Below, piece by piece: positions 1-10,419 of a stretch of DNA of 64,000 nucleotides. Every line of letters starts with the position of its first letter. Position 1 is the first letter of the stretch. A program made the position numbers and the translations under genes. Below the pieces are notes generated by a model, which was not told where the DNA came from, did no database searches, and saw nothing but the letters and a program-made list of their open reading frames with translations. Origin of the DNA: Paramyrothecium sp. XJ0827 (taxonomy: Eukaryota; Ascomycota; Sordariomycetes; Hypocreales; Stachybotryaceae); NCBI GenBank assembly GCA_020881915.1, contig JAJFPB010000013.1, forward strand, positions 372,001 to 436,000. Reading direction: 5' to 3'.

Positions 1-60
1 GGTGACTCTTCCACCTCTCATTGTGTAATAAGTAACCCGCAATCTTTCCATTTCAACAGT
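1..60. repeat. dispersed repeat, copy A
   Basis: These 60 bases match 20171-20230 with only a handful of substitutions (both begin ggtgactcttccacc). The match fades after about 60 bp. The other copy follows a TATA-like tataagc, so this may be the shared 5' part of a duplicated locus or an unrecognised repeat. The left boundary is cut by the window edge, so its full extent is unknown. Confidence 0.6.
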
Positions 61-400
61 AACAACCTACAGCTATCTTTCGCGTCCTACAGCTATCACA
101 CGTGGTAAGCTGTCGTACTTTCATGCTTGCATGCCGTCTTGTCTCGGCAGCTCGGCCCTTGCGGTAAGGTCATGCCAAGAGGCTGGTGTTGTGCGAAGAC
201 TTTTGGGCTTTGAAAGCAGCGAGCGTGCCTCTCGACGCGGAAATACTGTGTAATGAAAAAGGGCGTCATGGGACATCTCCACTTTTCCATGTTTGGATAT
301 ATATTCCGCCAAGACTCCGTAGGCCCATAAAAAAGCTGCTTCGTCCTTGACGATTTAGATCACAGCAGCCTTTGCCAAACATGGTTAAGACTGGCTATTG

Positions 401-450
401 TTGATATATTTTCCGCCTTCAGGCCGCTGAAGTCCCCACTAGGGACACAG
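401..450 (-). repeat. relic of a LINE 3' end
   Basis: The stretch with tattttccg, ccttcaggccgct and a cc/gg hairpin (tccccactaggga) matches the 3' terminal part of the truncated LINE at 31474-31552. It appears to be a ~50-bp remnant of that family on the minus strand. The large LINE begins immediately to its right, inside or beside it. Confidence 0.5.
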
Positions 451-759
451 ATAGATAGATAGATAAGAGTTTATTACGCCCGGGAGAACGAATCTCATAG
501 GGCCAGTAGGTACGCTAAGCTATTTACGATTCCTCCGCATTGATCCGGTCTACACAAAGGAAAGCCCCACTTCTCTTCTTAAGTCTTTTCCATTCAAGCC
601 TCGCTTGACTCTGCTTGACAGGCCTGCTTGAAGGCCGACTTCTCCAAGTGTTCAGCATCCTATCTTCAGCAGCTGAAGCATGGTCTGTCAACTTGAGGCT
701 GTTCGATGTTAGCAGTCAACTGTGATGTTAATGTTTTAATATGTTCTGTTTTCCCTTTC

Positions 760-3700
760 TCAACTCAGTCTTCCTGTCGCCATCGCAAACTTGACTGTCG
801 CTCGCACCGCCTCCAGGTTAGGTGCCCATTTGGGTCCATCTGACGCCGGCTTTTCACCCAGGAAGAAGGAAAGGTTTCCCATCATGCTTTGTCCAGCTTG
901 TCGCATGTTTCCGCGCTCCGTATCCCACCTTGTGCATCGGAACAGGAAATGCTCCATCGTCTCTGGTGCGCGTCCGCACTCACACATGTCCGACCCTGCG
1001 GCCCCTATCTTGCTCAGGTAACTGTTGATCCTCGCCATTCCCGTACGAAGCTGCGACAACACGTCGGCTTCTCGCCTCTTCAAGCTATCGTACAGCGCTT
1101 TCGTGTGCTTGCCCGGCAGGGCTCGGTCGATCCGCTTGGAGTAGCCGCCCACTTTGTCGGGTAGTCTCCGTTGCTGGCGTAGCCGCGCTGCCACTAGCCT
1201 GCTCCGGGTAGAGCGAGCCTGGTATGGCAGCACTTGCAGTGTGCATTCTGCTCTGGTTGCTCTCTGGGCTTGTCTTTTTGCTTCGCGGCCCATGGTGAGG
1301 TCGTCGTCTCGGGATGGTACCCATATCATTTTGACCCTGTTGTTTTCCCTTTCTCAGTCGCTCGACGTGGTCATAGATCTGACGGATGGTGACCTGGCCA
1401 GACTGCTGTCGCGGCCGTGCCATCGCTTTGAGTGAGGACTGGCTGCTTGACAATACTGTAATTTCTCGACGTTGCAGACCATCGGGCATGCATCGCAGTG
1501 CCATCGCTATCGCCTCCAGCTCGGCCGTGTATGGGTTCTGGTCGTCTCGTGACCCGAGAGTGACCGAGTACCTGGCAACCACGGTGTCTGTCTGACCAGA
1601 CGATCTGTGGGCTACGATGCCGCCCATGCCCACAAACCCTCCTCTGTCGGAAGCGCTGGTCGCGATGACAATATCGCTGACATTCTCGGCTGCCGCTATT
1701 GCCGCTTCACGGTCGGCTTCGCATACCGTCGACACACGGTTGTGCCACGGTGGTACCGCATAAGGCGGAATCGTTTCCATCCGTTCAATACCGCTCCCTT
1801 CGTGAGCAAGTGCCAGTTTCTTCAACGGAGACATGTATCTTCGGCTCGTTGACACCTTGAGGGTTGCGAGCGGATGTGTCTTTGGCAGGGTCTGGATGTT
1901 GATGTATGATCTCATGCCTGCCTGAACATGCCTCTCGCCTACCGTCTGGAGGCTGGCCTCCGGCCACTGCCGTCGACACTGTCCGAAAGGCGCCCGTGAT
2001 GGCCCGCGCCCCCATCTTCTGAGCCCTATTGAACCAGGTCAGTTCTCTTTCACCTCGTGCGTGCGACCACACGACAGAGGCATAGTCCATGGCCGGCGCC
2101 ACGGTTGCCACGAAGAGCTGCCTGGCCGTACGTGGGGATAGCATCTTTAGTCTCCTCAGACACATGGCTGCCGTGAGACCTTTGGTGGCCGCCTCGGCCA
2201 TGTGCTTCTTGAACCTGAGCTTCGCGTCCATGACCACTCCCAAGATCTTGGCCTTCTGCTTCGGCTTGACCACTTCTCCCTTGATCGTGAACGGGATGCG
2301 GCTGGTGCGTTCGATGACGCGCGTAAAGTGGACGATGGTCGTCTTGTCGCACTCAAATGTCGCCCCGCTGCACCTCTCCCACGCCAGTGCGCGGTCGACG
2401 ATGGCCTGTATGCCGTCTCTGTTCTCTTCCGCCGTCGGACCTGTGACCCAGGCTGAGTAGTCATCAACGAACGCCATCGAGCCTCCCTTTGAGTCTATCC
2501 TGCTTTGCACCAGGTCTGCGTTGAAGAAGAGGAAGAGCACCGGCGATAGCGGCGACCCTTGCGGAAGGCCAGCCTGCGGCAGCTCCCGTAGCGCAGACGT
2601 GTAGCCGTTTACCGTGATCGTCGCTGTGCGGCTCGAGCAGAAAGCATCAATCCACCTGACCAGCCTCTTGGGTATACCCCGCGCTTCCAGCCTTTGCAGC
2701 AGCCTATCCTTGAACACACCGTTGTAGGCACCCTTAACGTCGAAGCTAACCAGGCTGACCACTTTGCGGTTTCGCCATGCTTTGTAGACCTGTTCCTGGA
2801 AGAGCAGCAACGCCTGCTCTGCCGACCGCCGCTTTCTCGCCCCAAAGTGGTTGGCAGGCAAGAGTCCGTACGTCTCGACGGCGTATGAGATGCGATCCGC
2901 CACTACTGCTTCCAGGATCTTGCCCAGCGTCGACAGCAGCGAGATCGGCCTCCACGCCTTTGCCTTCTTGTAGTCATCTTTACCCGGCTTCTTGAGAGGG
3001 ATGATCTTGGCGGTCCTCCACTGGTCTGGCAGTCGTCCTTCGCTCAATGATGTACGGAACAGGCGCAACACCCGCTCCTTCACCACCGACCACAGCTGCT
3101 TCCACACCATGGCCGGCAGCCCGTCTTGCCCGGGCGCCTTCCATGCCTTGGCTTCCATCACCTTCTCCTCCACCTCCTCCATCGTCAGGTTTGGCATGGC
3201 CACTTCTCTGCGCCGCGGTCGTGGCCCTTCATCCTCTATGTCTGCCGGTAACGGCGGGAAGAAGGTCCTAAGCAGTTCCTCCGCCTGTTCGAATTTATCT
3301 TGCATCGTCGTCCCGTCTGCTCGTTTCAACGGAGGCACTTTATCACCCTTCGTCTCGTCTCCGGGTTCGAGGTACTTGGCGGCTTGCCAGATGTTGGTCC
3401 CGTCAGCGAGAAAGTCATCCCAATGTGCCTTCTTCTGCTTTCTGATGGCGTCATGATACTCTTTTGCTGCTTCTTTGGCTCGATCTTCTAGGCTGTCGAT
3501 CCGTTGACCAGCTCGACGCCGGGCCCTCGCCAGATTCCTCCAGAACGTGTACGTTCTACGGAGCTTCGTGAGATCTGCCGTCCACCATCTCTTCGCGTAT
3601 GGTGACGGCTTTGCTCTTGGTACCAGTTCATGGATCGCGTCGAGAACCGCTTCCATCAACCTGTCCGTCTGTGTCTGGACGTCACCATCCCACGGGAGTA

Positions 3701-4511
3701 GTGCGAGCTTATCTTTCACCCTCTCCCTGATTGCATTCCACGGTGCATTCTTGAACAGTAGCCTTGAGTCTGCCGTTCTCTCAGGCGTCGTGAGATCAAA
3801 CTCCGTCTGGATGGCCCTGTGGTCTGACCCGTGTTCAGTCGGGTGTATACCGCAATGGACCATCTCTTCTGCCAGCTCAGCTGACGCGAGCGTCAGGTCG
3901 ATGGTGCTCTCGCCACCCGGTCCCTCCCAAGTCTTCGTTCCTCGTGGGAGAAGACTGAGCAGACCATGTTCGTCCATGAGATCGATGATAGGCCCCGCTT
4001 CACCTTGCCTCCTGCCTGTTACCTCATCGCCTCCCCAAAGCTGGTCGTGACGGTTGAAGTTGCCGACCAGGACGATGTCCGTTCTCTTCCCCGTGCTGCT
4101 TCGAAAGCTCGTGACGGTCGTGTGTAGCTGTCTTATGGCCGTGCGCAAAGCATCCTCATCTTTACCCGCCACATATACTGACACCACCAAGACCTCCCGG
4201 TCGGGCCACCGAAGGATGGCACCCGTGAGATCGGCCGACGGTATCGGCACCTGTTCCGCCTCCAGATCGCTGCGGATCCAGAGCATGCTCCGGATCGGCC
4301 ACTGCATCTCGTGTCTCTTTGTCGGTATATACTTGATCCAGTTTCTGTGACTGTCTGGTGTCGTCACCACCGATCCCTCAATGTTCAGCGCGTACGGTTC
4401 GGCGACCGCCAGCACTGCATAGTCCTGCAAGTCCCTATCGTTCATCATGCTTAGCTGCGTTACATCTCTCTTGTGTACGTTAAGTTGGAAGATTCGTAGG
4501 TTAGTGCCCAT
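760..4511 (-). pseudogene. LINE ORF2: endonuclease / reverse transcriptase / RNase H, frameshifted
   Basis: ORF2 nicks the target and copies the LINE RNA into it. The likely start is the ATG at 4511, which overlaps the ORF1 stop in ATGGGCACTAA (4501-4511). In order come an EEP-type endonuclease (FQLNVHKRD, AVAEPY, GNFNRHD, STIDLTLAS, GSDHRAI), then reverse transcriptase (RPISLLSTLGK, FDVKGAYNGV, AGLPQGSPLSP, catalytic FVDDYSAW). RNase H-like sequence follows in another frame (1085-1915), and a terminal motif CECGRAPETMEHFLFRC lies in a third (760-1329). Frameshifts near 1950-1980 and near 1330-1350 separate these parts; the second lies by a short A run. The RT and endonuclease motifs are intact, so the damage is confined to the 3' third. 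Confidence 0.88.
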
Positions 4512-6069
4512 CAGTGATGTGTAATTGTCGCACCCGACAGTTTCGACTGAGCGACTCATGCGGTCCTCCACACAGCACGCACTTTGGTTCGACCGCTTGG
4601 CAATCTCGATGGCGGTGACCCGTCTCCGCGCACTTGCCGCATCGTTGTGTCTTGCTGCAAGCAAAAGCTTTGTGGCCAGTCTCCCAGCAGTTGTAGCACT
4701 GAGCAGGGCCTTGGCGCCGCTCGAAGACGTTGGTGCTGGCCGACTCACCAGCCAGGTGGAAGTACCTCTCTTCAAGCAGCCGTCGCGCATCGCTGGCTTT
4801 GGTGACATAGATCACCATCGATCCGTACGTCTTGCCGTTCTCCTTGTCGCTGAGCCAGTGCATCTTGGCAATCGTCACCTCATTCTCTCTTCCTAGTGCC
4901 TCTTCCGCACCTGGCAGGACGTTGCCGGATGAGTCCAGAACCACCGTCCTGTTTGCACCGTCGACCTTAACCGGATATAGCTGATCTCGGAGGACTCGCG
5001 CACCCTTGACTACAGTTTTCTCTGCCACGTCCTTGACAAGCTGCATCTCTTCTTCGTCTCGGCATATTACCTTGATGCGGTCCGGGTTTCTCGCATCTTT
5101 CACCACGGCTGCGCACCTCCAGCTTTCTCGGCCGTCCCTTGCCCGTACCTTCTCTTCGATTGCTTGACGCACTTCTCCGACTTGCACCTTGCCTCTGTCC
5201 TCTTGAATGACTCGCGACGTGTCGATGGTGCAGAACGGAGTATCCGTGAATGAGGATGGTGTCGTGCGCATGGATGAGAGGGTACGGACGTTGCTCGGCT
5301 GGCTTGCGGGTGGGGAACGGGCTACATCTGCATACGATGGCTGTGGGCTTGTCTGAGCGCTGCTGGCGATAGTATCGGCCATCACATGCAGCTGCTCCTT
5401 CACCTGTTGCATTTCCTCCTTCACTTGTTTAATCTCCTCTGCTGTCTGGGCTTGAACCTTTGTAAGTTCCTTCATCACTTCCTCTCGCACTTGCTCCATG
5501 CCTCTCGCAGTCTGTTCTCGCATGGTTCTAATTTGTTCGCTCATCTGCTCTCGCATTACCCTCAGCTGCCTGGTAGACTGTTCATGCAGGCGTCTAAGCT
5601 CGCCTGATTTCTTCAGCTCTTCGGCTGCCTGCGTCTTGACCGCCTGGACTTCCTGCTGGAGCTGTCGGATCATCTCCAGCTGTTCGCCCATCATCTGCGT
5701 CGCCGTTCGCTGATTGCCCATCAACGCGTCCCAGAGTCTCTCAAGCATTTTCTTCTGCTCACCCATCAGATGGGCCGACGTCTCCTGGAGCATCGCTCGG
5801 AGCATGACCTGCATCAACGACGCGTCGGTGCCCGTCGCGCCTTCCATCCTCTGTGGTCCTCCAGCCCTATCAGTCAGCGGAATCTCACCAGCATTCTCAC
5901 TGACTTCCGACTGATCCGGGCCGATCTTGTTTGCTGGGCCGGTTTTCTTTGTCGCTGTCTGCAGCGTTTCCTGCAATTTCGCCGTCGGCTTCGCAGGCCT
6001 CGAGGACCGACGCGCCGCCGCGACAGAATCCCCGCCTTGGGCCAGGATCTCCCCAGCAGTCGCGTCCAT
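4501..6069 (-). CDS. LINE ORF1, gag-like nucleic-acid-binding protein
   Basis: ORF1 of Tad-like LINEs binds the element RNA in the ribonucleoprotein. The frame is open from about 6129; its first in-frame ATG is at 6069, and another ATG at 6176 (MTKEEY) lies in a different frame, so the true start is uncertain. The middle third is a long Gln/Glu/Met-rich coiled coil with heptad-like repeats (for example REQMSEQIRTMREQ). The C-terminus carries three zinc knuckles: CYNCWETGHKAFAC, CGKCAETGHRHRDC and CVLCGGPHESLSRNC. The stop overlaps the ORF2 start by 11 nt, which fits reinitiation-coupled translation. Its best alternative reading is a retroelement gag of another class, but the linked ORF2 settles it as LINE. 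Confidence 0.85.
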   Translation of the reverse strand: MDATAGEILAQGGDSVAAARRSSRPAKPTAKLQETLQTATKKTGPANKIGPDQSEVSENAGEIPLTDRAGGPQRMEGATGTDASLMQVMLRAMLQETSAHLMGEQKKMLERLWDALMGNQRTATQMMGEQLEMIRQLQQEVQAVKTQAAEELKKSGELRRLHEQSTRQLRVMREQMSEQIRTMREQTARGMEQVREEVMKELTKVQAQTAEEIKQVKEEMQQVKEQLHVMADTIASSAQTSPQPSYADVARSPPASQPSNVRTLSSMRTTPSSFTDTPFCTIDTSRVIQEDRGKVQVGEVRQAIEEKVRARDGRESWRCAAVVKDARNPDRIKVICRDEEEMQLVKDVAEKTVVKGARVLRDQLYPVKVDGANRTVVLDSSGNVLPGAEEALGRENEVTIAKMHWLSDKENGKTYGSMVIYVTKASDARRLLEERYFHLAGESASTNVFERRQGPAQCYNCWETGHKAFACSKTQRCGKCAETGHRHRDCQAVEPKCVLCGGPHESLSRNCRVRQLHITDGH

Positions 6070-6237
6070 TTCGCGGCAAAAACGCTCACGGCCTTGCCGG
6101 CTTCTACCGCCTCTTGGAGGTTCCCGCACCTCCAGCAGGACGCTGGCGGGTGAGGTACGTACTCCTCCTTAGTCATCCTATACACGTGACTTGGTTAGGC
6201 ATCTTTTAACCGTGGTCGTGACACAGTATCAAAACCA

Positions 6238-6296
6238 ATCCCCTTGGCAAATCCATGTCCGATACATCCCCTGCACCTTAGCACAGCCAAGGGGAT
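6238..6296. repeat. 59-bp miniature element with piggyBac-like ends
   Basis: An 11-bp inverted repeat (atccccttggc at 6238-6248, gccaaggggat at 6286-6296) flanks 37 bp. The right ~40 bp match the sequence that ends the piggyBac-like tail at 30725-30765 (shared gatacatcccctgcacctta and caaggggat). It therefore looks like the two ends of that family brought together by internal deletion. Confidence 0.5.
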
Positions 6297-7892
6297 ACAA
6301 GGTCTCCAGGAGCTCATGGACGGTACCATGACGCGCCCAAGCCATCTTCCGCGAGCTCACTGATAAGAGCAAGGCAGGCGCAAATCCGCCGAAAGGCCTC
6401 TTCCGCCGGGGCAGCGTTCGTCGCAGGCCGTGTGGCTACCCTGCCGTCATTGTCGTCCAGTGTATCGAGCCCGGGATCACAAAAATATGTTTACCTGGGA
6501 CGCCTCGATCGAAAGATTGCGCTCACTGACAGAGAAAATGGGAAGCGCGGATTGCCCCAAGGGTCATGTGGATGACGGCTGGTACTACTGCGCAGTTGGT
6601 GAGTCACGCTTTGCAGCCCCACTCGCTTCCCCACCATCTCCCGTCCGGAACTCCTGCCAACAGTGTCAACTGTCCTTCCGCCTGCCCCCTTACCGCCGCC
6701 AAACCAGGGCAGCTCAGGCAGGGTGACGCGATCTAGAACTGCGACAGAATGTGAAGGGTACGAGGCACTGAGAATTAGCAAGCGATACATAGGTTTATTC
6801 ACAAGCAAACCCAGCTACTTACAAGTGAGCGGGCAACCCTCACATGTAGACGCCCGGTGTCTCGTTGCTGGCTGTCTAAACCGCCCCGCTCCTAGAAAGC
6901 CCCCACCACAGGCTCCCATCAACCCCACGACTCCCAGCCGACGCCCCACTCGTCCCTTGCGTCGCACCTCGCTCTTCACACTCTTGCCATCGCTATTTTT
7001 CACGTCTGGTCAAGTTAAGCAACGGAAAACATTGGACGAGACACGTCTGTAACTGTTGATTGTTCTAAAGCTGGTTTTAGTCAGAAAAGTCTCTCTGCTG
7101 TTGATGAATCTCTCGGCAATGTTTGAATTGAGTGTTGAAATGTGGTCCGCTCGATCGGCTGATACCGAAGCAATTTTGTCGGCCCCCCGCCCCGACAACG
7201 CAGATCGGTGGATGCATGATGCAAGGCACCATCTTCAACAGGCTCATCAGGCTTCGCCTTCCCCACAACTCATTGCAGGTGACAAGCCCTTATACTGTGG
7301 CGCTTCCAGGCCTCTCCTGCGTCGCACGTGGTAAATTGACCGGACATCTCCGCGCTCGTCGGGCAGGCGTTCATGGTGCGACATGTGATAATCGGATCAG
7401 TTCCTCTCCCTGTGTCACCCGTCATGTATGCCCGAGAGAATCGGCCACCCGCTTGAATGCTTTGCGGCGTCTAGGCTACGCTACGCATGCTTGTGACATC
7501 ACCTGAGTGCTCAGCCACAGCCACCAGGTCGGATTCGGAAATCTGGCGTCCTGTTATCGTTGGAATTCTATTCGCTGACCTACTTGGATCTCGGTTTACC
7601 ATGCTGTGAGGGCTCTTCCATTCCATACAAATACACAAATATCTTAGAAACCATTAGTTAAAATGGAGAAGTTGGCTTGATCTCAAATGCCTCTCATGGG
7701 ATGCCCACCATTGGCGTACTACGTGCTCGGTAAATATGTGCCGCAAAACTCCATCGTCCCCGAGCATTCCTCATCTTCCCCTTTCTCTAAGTTCAATTTC
7801 CGCAGTAGGCCCAAGTCAACTTCTCGTGCGTCTGGAACTGTACTTGCACCCATATTACTTTCTCCCTTGATCCAAATCACGCGACGTTGACG
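6297..7892. other. gene-free stretch between the LINE and the next gene
   Basis: Only short overlapping open frames with no recognisable motif are present on both strands. Nothing supports a gene. The promoter of the following plus-strand gene should lie in the last few hundred bases, but no clear TATA box was identified. Confidence 0.5.
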
Positions 7893-9245
7893 ATGGGCTT
7901 TTGGAGTACCCTCGGCCGAAGCGTCGAGCAATTTATTGACTTCAGTCCATCCTCCTACAAGAATCACATCTCGTCTCTAAGGAAGGAACAGCTTCGTGAG
8001 GAGCACAAGATCATCACGCGCAAGCTCGTCGGCATCGCCGCCGCGTTCGGCATCTCCGCTGCGGCCATCCCCACGACTCTGGTGTCGGCCATCCCCGCCG
8101 GCATCGCCCTGCGCCGCCTAGAGGTCAACATAAAGCGCAAAGAGATCATTGAGCAGCGGCTCCTCGAGAAGGGGTGGCCGGGCCACGAAATGGAGCTCGA
8201 GGACGCCTTCTGGGGTGCCTTGCCGGCCGCGATCGGCCATGGCCTCGCTCCCGGCATCGACCACCTCGTCAACCAGGGCGCGGGCGAGGTCGCGGCGCAG
8301 TTTATGGCGGACCATGGCGCGGATCAGCTCATGGACCACGCCACGCACCAGCTCGTCGGCCATGCCACGGACCACGCCGCGGACCATGGCGTCCGCGACG
8401 TTGTTGACCGCGTCGCCAGCCACGCCGCGCACATGGCCGGCGACAAGACCGCGGGTGTCGACTTTACCAGGGCCGGCCGGCCGTCCGAGGCGTTCAACGA
8501 GGCCATCTACACGGCGACGCATAGTACGCCGGAGCGAGCAGCTGAGGCGGTGGGCACCTGGGCCGTTCATCGAATTGCGGAGGAGCCGGTTGGGCGGGTG
8601 ACGGGCGCGGCCGTCGATAAAGTTTCAAATATGATACCCTTCGGAGGCAGACCGCGTGCGACTAGATCGTCCCAGAGCGACAAGCCCAGTGTTGGTCTCA
8701 CCAAAAGTCCCGTGGACCATCACTCTCAGAAGCCGGGGACTCGTCCGATAAAGCCTCGCGCTTCCGGAGGACTCCAAACCACCGTGGCAAAGCGCCATAC
8801 AACTACTACGTCCAAAAAGACAAAATCGGATGCAATCAGTCCAAACGAAGCCGAGAGAAAGGTGTCAGTAATAAGGCTAGACGCCCTCCTCGTGCTTGCC
8901 ATGGTGTATTCAGTGTCTGGACACAACATCTTTTGGCTGCCTTGTGCATTCGGAACTATCTCGACGATTAAGTCCTTGGGCAGGACAGCGTGTACAGATC
9001 TTGTCGTGCCTCTGGTCGTGCTATATATTTCTAGTGCAAGGTATCTCCGGCTTCTCTACGTCTTTCTAGCTTTGCTGGAAGTCATGCGTTGGCGTGATAT
9101 TCTGCGCATTGTCCAGGCCACTCTCTATTATCTTGCGGTCTCTCTAGGTTTGGCTATAGCTGTTTTTGCTGGCATCGTTTTCCTGTCTACATTCTTTCCC
9201 AAGTCTAACAGGAACGAATCTGCGACAGCACATATAACGAGGTAG
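7893..9245 (+). CDS. unrecognised 450-aa multispan protein with His/Asp-rich helical middle
   Basis: I do not recognise a named family. The first in-frame ATG is at 7893, and the frame is uninterrupted to the stop. Residues ~45-75 form a hydrophobic Ala-rich segment (LVGIAAAFGISAAA) followed by a charged helix. Residues ~130-190 are rich in His, Ala and Asp with recurrent DHA/GHA units at 3-4-residue spacing, suggesting an amphipathic or metal-binding helix. A Ser/Thr/Lys-rich linker follows. Three C-terminal hydrophobic stretches (around LLVLAMVYSV, LVVPLVVLYI and AVSLGLAIAVFAGIVFL) suggest a membrane anchor. The middle third (about 8000-8600) is far more GC-rich than its surroundings. It has no operonic neighbour and is flanked by transposon-derived DNA. 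A membrane function is inferred only from hydrophobicity. Confidence 0.7.
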   Translation: MGFWSTLGRSVEQFIDFSPSSYKNHISSLRKEQLREEHKIITRKLVGIAAAFGISAAAIPTTLVSAIPAGIALRRLEVNIKRKEIIEQRLLEKGWPGHEMELEDAFWGALPAAIGHGLAPGIDHLVNQGAGEVAAQFMADHGADQLMDHATHQLVGHATDHAADHGVRDVVDRVASHAAHMAGDKTAGVDFTRAGRPSEAFNEAIYTATHSTPERAAEAVGTWAVHRIAEEPVGRVTGAAVDKVSNMIPFGGRPRATRSSQSDKPSVGLTKSPVDHHSQKPGTRPIKPRASGGLQTTVAKRHTTTTSKKTKSDAISPNEAERKVSVIRLDALLVLAMVYSVSGHNIFWLPCAFGTISTIKSLGRTACTDLVVPLVVLYISSARYLRLLYVFLALLEVMRWRDILRIVQATLYYLAVSLGLAIAVFAGIVFLSTFFPKSNRNESATAHITR

Positions 9246-9753
9246 TTAGGTCTCTCGAGGAAGCATTGTACCTATCTCCTCGTCATTTATCTCTATCCAC
9301 TGTCCGAGGATAGCGAGTTTAATAACAAACATCGAAATCCTATTTTATCGCTAAGCTCTATATCGGCTATTGTAACATCTAAACTCGCTCCTAGAACTCC
9401 GTGCCTATATTTATCCTATCCATCTATCAGTTCGCCAGTTCTTACATGGTAACCCTGTACGAGAACCTCAAGATAAACGCTTCTCGTAAAAATCTGGAAT
9501 ATCACAACGGGTTGGAGGGTTCACTCTAAGAAAATTATATTTGCAGATCGCAAGTATGACTTACCAAGTTTCCGGTCAATTTGACTCCGAGGAGGTTGTC
9601 GGTTGCCCCATGTCCTGCTAGCGCCATCTCATATCCCACCTGTTGAAGTCCGTCAGTTGGCAACCAACGCCGTACTTTGAGTCAGGGCTGATGGGGACCC
9701 CACTTCTGACCGGCTCCACTTGTGATCAGGAGACCCGGAAAGTTTCCCCAGAA

Positions 9754-9819
9754 TCAGTTCCCTTCGCGTAGGCGCCTCTGTTCCTGTAGCTGCTTCCGCA
9801 ACTTCTCGAGTTCGTCCAT
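9754..9819 (-). pseudogene. 21-codon start of a charged coiled-coil protein (possible relic)
   Basis: The ATG at 9819 opens MDELEKLRKQLQEQRRLREG and stops at 9754-9756. From memory, such Glu/Arg/Lys-rich starts begin larger fungal proteins with an N-terminal coiled coil. The continuation in all frames is not recognisable, so this would be a decayed 5' fragment. Confidence is low. Confidence 0.25.
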
Positions 9820-10152
9820 GGTGACAGATTAATCTGTGCAGGATGAAGGTTAGTTGCGATTGATGCATTTGTTATGAAGGGGCCTAAGAAGGGGAAACAT
9901 GTTGCAGCCTACCAAATGTGACCGGCCCAGATAAGGAAACCATATTTGCTGCCCTACTCGACGTCATAAACGGATTAGCTCACACAGCCACATCCGCCAC
10001 ACTTTGTGGCTGTGTCTGCATTGGAAGTCTGGCCCTAAAGCTCGGGCCATCATTGAGAGGTGATTGGCCCCACTCACTCCTGCGGGATCTATGGAACAAG
10101 GTCCTCGGGCCAATGCGCGTCGACACCGTATCCTCGCTGTGGATATTCAGTT

Positions 10153-10198
10153 GTTGTCGCCGTGTGGCTCGTTGTCGCCGTGTGGCTCGTTGTCGCCG
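10153..10198. repeat. 18-bp tandem repeat, ~2.6 copies
   Basis: The unit gttgtcgccgtgtggctc occurs twice in full (10153-10188) and once in part. It is probably replication slippage. Confidence 0.85.
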
Positions 10199-10419
10199 AA
10201 CAGGAGACCGGCCCCTCCGAGCCGCCATCAGACCTTTCGGAACGAGACTTGTTGGGAGTGTAAGGAAGAAGGGAAGTGGTTATTTCTGGGAAACCCTTTC
10301 TATATCTTTTTATGTTTTTTTTTTATTTTTTTAAAAAAATAAAAAAAACCATGAAGACAAGCTGCCGGCCTTGGTAATGGTTCGTCTGTATCTAACCATG
10401 AATAACCGGGACTAGATGC

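Larger units (their letters stand above)
451..6219 (-). mobile_element. near full-length Tad-like non-LTR retrotransposon (LINE)
   Basis: This 5.8-kb element on the minus strand has a gag-like ORF1 followed by an ORF2 with endonuclease, reverse transcriptase, RNase H and a C-terminal CCHC-like motif. It ends in a short (TATC)n tail at its 3' end (451-471). The heptamer gacacag occurs immediately outside both ends (444-450 and 6220-6226) and is a plausible target-site duplication. The coding sequence is GC-rich and largely open, but at least two frameshifts break the RNase H part, so this copy is probably not autonomous. Its last ~115 bp are essentially identical to the truncated copy at 21365-21488, which suggests recent activity of the family. 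Confidence 0.9.
9246..10419. other. intergenic region with minor relics
   Basis: There is no supported intact gene. The stretch holds a possible 21-codon gene relic on the minus strand (9754-9819), a short 18-bp tandem repeat (10153-10198) and a T/A-rich homopolymer patch at about 10306-10350. Confidence 0.5.

Noticed and set aside
2992..3456. 154-codon open frame on the plus strand within the LINE
   Set aside because: It is the antisense shadow of the GC-rich reverse-transcriptase ORF2; it has no motif and the minus-strand frame carries clear domains.
8118..8570. 150-codon minus-strand frame with repeated Val/Arg/Gly
   Set aside because: It is the antisense reading of the GC-rich middle of the 7893-9245 gene, whose plus frame is longer and complete.
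10306..10350. Poly-T/poly-A patch as a retroposon tail or terminator
   Set aside because: It contains both T and A runs with no element attached on either side; it is treated as low complexity.
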